Part shown: piece after piece, positions 58,950 to 64,000 of the stretch
How the letters are laid out: the number at the start of each line of letters is the position of its first letter
Position numbering within the stretch: position 1 is the first letter of the stretch
Source: Chamaecyparis obtusa
Lineage: Eukaryota; Streptophyta; Pinopsida; Cupressales; Cupressaceae
Assembly: GCA_027943335.1 (NCBI GenBank)
Contig: BSBK01006357.1
Coordinates: 515,001 to 579,000 of the forward strand
Length of the DNA stretch: 64,000 nucleotides
Reading direction: 5' to 3'
Notes under the pieces: model-generated
Seen by the model: only the letters and a program-made list of their open reading frames with translations
The model's database searches: none
Told to the model about the DNA's origin: nothing
Program-made: the position numbers and the translations under genes

Positions 58950-60204
58950 TGATGAGGCCAATTTAAGGCCTATTTGGTTCATGTTTTCATATGTTTTTAT
59001 GCCTAGGACTTGGGAACTTTATGAGCTTTTGATGGACTTATTCAGACTACTTGTGTTTAAACTATTATGTGTGTGTGCACTTTGATGTTTTTAAGATTAA
59101 ATGAATATGCTAAAAATATATGTTATATAGTTACATGGAATGGAATATTGTGTCTTTATATCTTACATTTATTGGGTAGTTCTTCCTATAGCCATGTGAT
59201 GAGAGAAAAGCTAATGCAAGGAAAAATTATTATGAATTTTATCTTGGATAAGTATTACAATTTTTTCATGTGCATGTTAATCTTTTGCAGGAAAATGGAG
59301 AGTCAGGGAGGGAAGAAGAAGTCAGCATCAAAAGACAAAGTGGTGATAAGAAGTTGGTTAACTATTTTGAACTCATAATGATTCGATTACTTTTAGTCAT
59401 CAATGATTACCATTGTGGACTGATTCAACATAGTTATCAACCATTATGGAGTACATCTAGAAGTCATGAACTGCTAAATTCATGCGCAACTAAACACAAC
59501 CTGGTCCTATATTAAATGATGTTGTTTTGTTTCTCCAATAACATCATATCCCTGGCATTGGAGAATCCTATATTTAGGGAGTTATGTTCTATTTTGATGT
59601 TATAAATAAGCTGGAGTTTAGATCCTTGAGTTAGTTAGTTTTTGTGTGGAATCCTTTTGTAATCTAGCAGTAGTGAAATACAATTTCATTGCTACACTTT
59701 GTACTCATGTTTTATTCATGAATGAAATGATATCTATAGTTTTTAATCTCTGAGTTGTTATTCATTCACTCTTCTATGGGGGCCCATGCGGAAGGTGAAC
59801 TCAGTTCATAGCTAGGTAGATATTAGCTTTAAGTTAAATTGAAGTATTTAGAACTTTGTTGCTCCTACAACCATACGGTAACATAACTGTTGGTTGTTTC
59901 CTGTAGCATAAGCAAATAGCTAGTTTCCTATTTGTAATATGATTCCAAAATAATAGGTTAGATTGTCATTCCATTTCTTAACTTAGTATTTCCTTTAGCA
60001 TTTCAATTACATAAGTTATGATGACATTTAAGATGGGTTAGAGCATATACTTTGCGGACATCATTTCAAGTTTACATCCCTGGTCAATAATTTAATGAGC
60101 TCAGTATGTTATTCTAAGTATGATATTTGGCACTTCTTAAATATAGAGTCACTATAAGAAGGATGTTCAATCCTTAGTTATAGAGTTATTATACTGACCA
60201 ATCA
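58950..60204 (+). mobile_element. Gypsy 2 3' LTR
   Basis: 1255 bp, TGATGAGGCC to ACCAATCA. Carries a single TTAGATTGT site where the 5' LTR has the 644-bp insertion. Confidence 0.9.
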
Positions 60205-60209
60205 GTACC
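60205..60209. repeat. Target duplication of gypsy 2 (right, GTACC)
   Basis: Partner of 40655-40659; identical to the uninterrupted D LTR sequence at 12393-12400. Confidence 0.85.
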
Positions 60210-60482
60210 CACAATATTCTGCACTATGAATCTTGAAACCTTGTTAGGATTTCTAGCCCTATTAGGAACTGATTAATATGGTATAGGTACATTGCTCTTA
60301 GGGGATGTATACAATAAGATCCCTATTAAGGAATTGACCATGTTAAAGGTCCTAGCCCCGTTAAAGGAAAACAGACCTTGTTAGGGGTGTACAATAGATG
60401 CAACAATACTTACAACAAATCTATTGTCTGGAATACAAAGAGTTTTCCAAGTATCTCTAGAAGAAATCCTCTAGTTTTCCTT

Positions 60483-61332
60483 TGATGAAGGGTGCTCCCC
60501 TTAATACCACAAACACATAACAGAAATAGTGAAACAACAACAATATGCAAGAATAGAAAATTGGCTTCTTATTATCTCCACAAATGTGGAATTACAAAAT
60601 TTCAGAATTACAATATGCAAAGCCACATGGGCATTCCCTTACAATATTCTGTAGGACAAAGCCTCAAATCAATACCCAGATCTACTACCCAAAACTGCCC
60701 TAGACAACACTACGGGCCTTCTTTATATAGGCATTTTCCACCGCCCGAGAAGGTTCCAAAAATTTAGCCCTTAGGGCCGACCAAACTTAGAATTATTTTA
60801 TTTTTCAATTTATTACATCAGAGTCGGCTCAAAATAAATTTTGAAACCCAAACAGAAATTTTGATGGAAAATTATTTTCTGCCATTTTAGGTGACCCAAC
60901 TTCTGGAGACCATAAGTCATCACTAGTTGACCTGATTGACTATTATAACCCCATTTTAGAAAGGCCACGAAGTGCTCTACAGGCTTGACTCATGCAAGTG
61001 CCTATCATCCAAATTTTTTACCTCATCTAGAGCCTCTAAAGCCTTAGAAACTAAGTTCAAAGTTTCTGTACCCTGCTGCCAATATTGAAAATCTCCAATA
61101 TCTTCAAAACTAGACCTGATCTAGCCATGAAACTTTACTGGCAGGCTGATATGACTGAGGTGAACCTCCACATGTAAAATCAAAACATTTCAAGATTTAT
61201 GACCAACTTACTAAAACCAGCAAGTTTCCATAAATAGCAGCTCTACACAAGATAGCCCTTATTAAATACAAAAAACATAAATATTTTTGGGTGATGCAAG
61301 ATTGCTCTTACACCCAGGATGCTCTTACATCA
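60483..61332 (-). mobile_element. 850-bp solo LTR (family E-like)
   Basis: Begins TGATGAAGGG and ends CTTACATCA, flanked by TCCTT (60478-60482 and 61333-61337). The copy at 63099-64000 reads straight through the site without it. Its right end resembles the LTR fragment at 6009-6058 and suggests minus orientation. No internal region. Confidence 0.88.
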
Positions 61333-61693
61333 TCCTTCCTCTTGATCACTTCTCTATCCTTTAGATGTCTTCATAATTCGCATCTAACAACATTACATCC
61401 ATATTTTTTCATATTACATCATCACACACTTTTACTAAAGTATCTATATATTTATACCCTGTTAGGAGTATAATTACAAAGCTAGTCAACATTACTCTAG
61501 CTAAACATCATATTAATTCAAGCACAATTGCACACTACATTAACATCCCTATTCAACCTCAAATCCAAGATATCATCCAAAAATAAGTTTCCAAACGCTC
61601 ACAAAGTTAGCCTCAATGATCACTAATATGTTATGCTTTGTTTACTATCTTCACATCCAATCAACTGAACATATCTATCTAATCCATCAATAC

Positions 61694-62028
61694 TATTGGC
61701 ATAATGGTCAGCATTGCCCTTAGGATTTGTGACATGGTTTAACTACCTCATGTATCTTCTATAAGTCTAGTGGTTCTATCATACATTAATAGGTCAATCT
61801 TTTGGTGCAACGACAACCCCTACTTGTAACAAGTGGTATCAGAGCTTGGTCATAGGTTCAAATCCCCTTAGGTAACATCGAGGGGGAGATTTTTTGCATA
61901 ATGTTTAGCACTCCCCTCAGGATTCGTGACATGGCTTAACCGCCTCCTATGTCTTCTATAAGTCTAGTGGTTGTATTAGGCATTAACAGGTCAATCTTTT
62001 GGTGGAATGACAATCACTACCTATAACA
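61694..62028 (+). mobile_element. TRIM (miniature LTR element), 335 bp
   Basis: Two 138-bp terminal repeats (61694-61831 and 61891-62028), a perfect tRNA-Met primer site TGGTATCAGAGC (61834-61845), a 34-bp middle and a GAGGGGGAGAT polypurine tract (61880-61890). Flanked by CAATAC on both sides (61688-61693, 62029-62034). The other D LTR copies at 12998-13012 and about 63720 have a single uninterrupted CAATACTAACATG. No coding capacity, so it depends on enzymes of other elements. LTR starts are mutated (TATTGGC and TTTTTGC). Confidence 0.92.
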
Positions 62029-62327
62029 CAATACTAACATGTGTGACCTCACACATGTGTTCATTAGTGTTTTGCAAACATGACATTAATATCACATGCC
62101 TTAATACAACTTCTATGAAGCTCTCCAAGCTTTTCTATTAGACTAGGTTATTGAAACAGTTTGTGGACTTAGACATTTTTCACTTAATCAAATGGATTCA
62201 AACATAATTGTTATATCCAATATGTGTGTCCATAAAACTGATAAGTGTTTCCATCAATGACAACATTCCATACATTTACATGTGCATACATTTGCATATG
62301 TGTGCATGTGATGACCACTTGCCAACA

Positions 62328-62332
62328 TCATC
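62328..62332. repeat. Target duplication of element D (right, TCATC)
   Basis: Exact partner of 12180-12184. Confidence 0.85.
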
Positions 62333-62947
62333 TGTATGAATTCGTCTAGCTAAAGGAAAAGTAGGAATTTAAGCATAGTATCAACATAGGTGAATTCAAA
62401 TTTAAGAAATGATAGGAAAAGTAGTATGTAAAGCACAAAATCCCCATAATAAAATCAATAGATGGAGACCAATATCCTCATAGGATAATTAGTAGGAGAA
62501 GTCTCCCCACAAGTGAAGAGAGGTGAATATCCTTGTAAGTTGAATCAAAACAACAATTGTATCCTCATAAGTGGATTGATAGATAGAGTGATATGCCCAC
62601 AAGTTAAACTCTAAGGTCTGATAGTGCACAAAAATTAAGATATGTAGACTCTATTGCTAAAATTCACTAAATAATCTAGAAAAAATAAAATAAAAGAAAT
62701 AACAAATGAAATAAAATAAAATAAAAATGTGATCAAATTTAGAAAATAGTTGTACAAATATAACCCAATATGAAACAAAATAATAATAGAAAAAAGTTTA
62801 AAGGTACTACAAAATAACCCTAATATACCCTAAAAAATCTAGCAAGAAAAAAGCACCCCTCAATATATTAGAAAAACATTATATTTGTTAAATCATTTCT
62901 TAATGTTTATTAGATCAACAATATTTTCAAAAGTGTCAATATATTTG
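62333..62947. other. Non-coding right flank of element D
   Basis: No gene seen. 62480-62600 contains several CC(T/C)CATAAGTG-like phrases like those left of D. The rest is A-rich. Confidence 0.55.
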
Positions 62948-64000
62948 CATCATTTCAAGTTTACGTCCCTGGTCGATAATTTAATGAGCTTCATATGTTA
63001 TTCTAAGTATGATATTTGGCACTACTTAAAGACAGAGTCATTATAAGAAGGATGTCCAATCCTTAGTTACAGAGTTATTATACTGACTAGTCAGTACCCA
63101 CAATATTCTACACTATGAATCTTGAAACCCTGTTAGGATTTCTAGCCCTATTAGGAGCTGATTAATATAGTATAGGTAGATCCCTCTTAGGGGATGTATA
63201 CAATAAGATCCCTATTAAATAATAGACCATGTTAAAGGTCCTAGCCCTGTTAAAGGAAAACAAACCCTATTAGGGGTGTATAATAGGTGCAACAACACTT
63301 ACAACAAATCTATTGTCCAAAATACAAAGAGTTATCCAAGTATCTCTAGAATAAATCCTCTAGTTCTCCTTCCTCTTGATCACTTCTTTGTCCTTTAGAT
63401 GTCTTCAAAATTCATATCTAACAACATTACATCCTTAAATTTTTCATATTGCATCATCACACACTTTTACAAAAGTATGTATATATTTATACCCTGTTAG
63501 GAGTATAATTACAAAGCTAGTCGACATTACTGTAGCTAAATATCATATTAATTCAAGTACAATTACACACTTCATTAACATTCTTATTCAACCTCAAATC
63601 CAAGATATCATCCAAAAATAATTTTCCAAACGCTTAGAAAGTCAGCCTCAATGATCGCTAATATGTTATGCTTTGTTTACTATCTTCACATCTAATGAAC
63701 TAAACATGTCTATTTGATCCATCAATACTAACATGTATGACCTCACACATGTGTTCATTGGTGTCCTACAAACATGAAATTAAGATCACATGCCTTAATA
63801 CAACTTCTGTGAAGCTCTCTAAGGTTTTCTGTCAGACTAGGTTAATGAAATAGCTTGTGGACTTAGACATTTTTCACTTAATCAGATGCATTCAAACATA
63901 ATCGTCATATCCAATATGTGCAGCCATAAAAATGATAAGTTTTTCCATAAATTACAACATTCCATACATGTACATGTGCATATGTGTGCATGTGATGACC
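62948..64000 (-). mobile_element. Second copy of the gypsy 2 LTR / D LTR junction
   Basis: 62948-63093 matches the last 145 bp of the gypsy 2 LTR, followed by GTACC (63094-63098) and then the D LTR from the same internal position to the window end. It shares with the gypsy 2 3' LTR an AGAAGGATGT phrase where the 5' LTR has AAGGATGT, so it derives from the 3' junction. It lacks the 850-bp solo LTR and the TRIM. By eye about 90% alike. Confidence 0.88.

Larger units (their letters stand above)
40660..60204 (+). mobile_element. Gypsy 2: Athila-like Ty3/gypsy retrotransposon
   Basis: LTRs begin TGATGAGGCC (5' copy TAATGAGGCC) and end ACCA(A/G)TCA, with a GCACC/GTACC duplication, a tRNA-Asp-like primer site, gag, protease, reverse transcriptase, RNase H and integrase, then a long accessory frame and a polypurine tract. 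The primer site, lack of a second RNase H and a 3' extra frame place it with Athila-like elements. It sits in the 5' LTR of element D and is itself interrupted by copia C (in protease) and by a 644-bp insertion in its 5' LTR. Confidence 0.9.
12185..62327 (-). mobile_element. Element D: non-autonomous copia-like LTR element, split by nested insertions
   Basis: LTRs at both ends (12185-13307, and 40448-40659 plus 60210-62327), a TCATC duplication, a polypurine tract inside the first and a tRNA-Met primer site inside the second show a single minus-strand element. Its own internal sequence is about 5.7 kb: a gag with coiled coil and zinc knuckles (38914-40430), a non-coding gap, and a long accessory frame (32609-30011 continued at 14486-13760). 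I see no protease, integrase, reverse transcriptase or RNase H. Three large elements sit inside it: gypsy 1, copia A and gypsy 2. Its LTRs look more diverged from each other than those of the elements it contains (by eye roughly 85% alike over the first 200 bp), as expected for the oldest layer. Confidence 0.85.
60210..62327 (-). mobile_element. Element D 5' LTR, right part
   Basis: Continues the D LTR where 40659 left off (CACAATATTCTGCACTATG). After subtracting the solo LTR, the TRIM and their duplications the two parts total about 1134 bp, close to the 1123 bp of the other D LTR. Ends GCCAACA, then TCATC. Confidence 0.9.

Noticed and set aside
61694..62028. tRNA-derived SINE (A-box-like TGGCATAATGG and B-box-like GGTTCAAATCC)
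   Set aside because: The two 138-bp direct repeats, primer site and polypurine tract fit a TRIM exactly; the box matches are incidental.

Overview
This is nuclear DNA from a plant with a large, repeat-rich genome. The AT-rich sequence is almost entirely decayed LTR retrotransposons of plant-only types: a Tat-like Ty3/gypsy element with a second RNase H, an Athila-like Ty3/gypsy element with an extra 3' reading frame, and several SIRE-like Ty1/copia elements. A gymnosperm is a guess from element density only. I see no host gene, tRNA, rRNA or CRISPR array.

Layout. Positions 1-12179 hold old fragments: an unrecognised coding remnant (4345-5045), a minus-strand gypsy gag-protease remnant with part of an LTR (about 5800-7755), one LTR and the 3' end of a copia element (7756-9730), and two LINE pieces. 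Positions 12185-62327 are one minus-strand LTR element (element D) flanked by TCATC on both sides and inflated to 50 kb by insertions. Inside D are gypsy 1 (14487-30005, duplication AGTTG), copia A (32965-38913) and gypsy 2 (40660-60204, duplication GCACC/GTACC). Gypsy 1 carries a solo LTR (20151-21478, duplication CCCCT). Gypsy 2 carries copia C (about 44957-52220) and a 644-bp insertion in its 5' LTR. The D 5' LTR also carries an 850-bp solo LTR (60483-61332, duplication TCCTT) and a 335-bp TRIM element (61694-62028, duplication CAATAC). From 62948 to the window end there is a second copy of the gypsy 2 LTR / D LTR junction that lacks both small insertions.

How the parts relate. Gypsy 1 and copia A have recognisable gag-pol, now broken by stop codons; copia A also has an in-frame deletion spanning integrase and reverse transcriptase. 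Copia C and D share an unusual plan: related LTRs, an initiator-Met primer site, a gag with a coiled coil and about three zinc knuckles, no pol, a non-coding gap, then a long accessory reading frame of about 1000 codons. Two elements with the same plan suggest a non-autonomous family dependent on copia A-like relatives, and this is the strongest candidate here for an undescribed system. Gypsy 2 carries a different accessory frame in the same 3' position, with a similar short motif and a nuclear-localisation-like segment.

All identities were judged by eye from the sequence; no alignment or database search was run.
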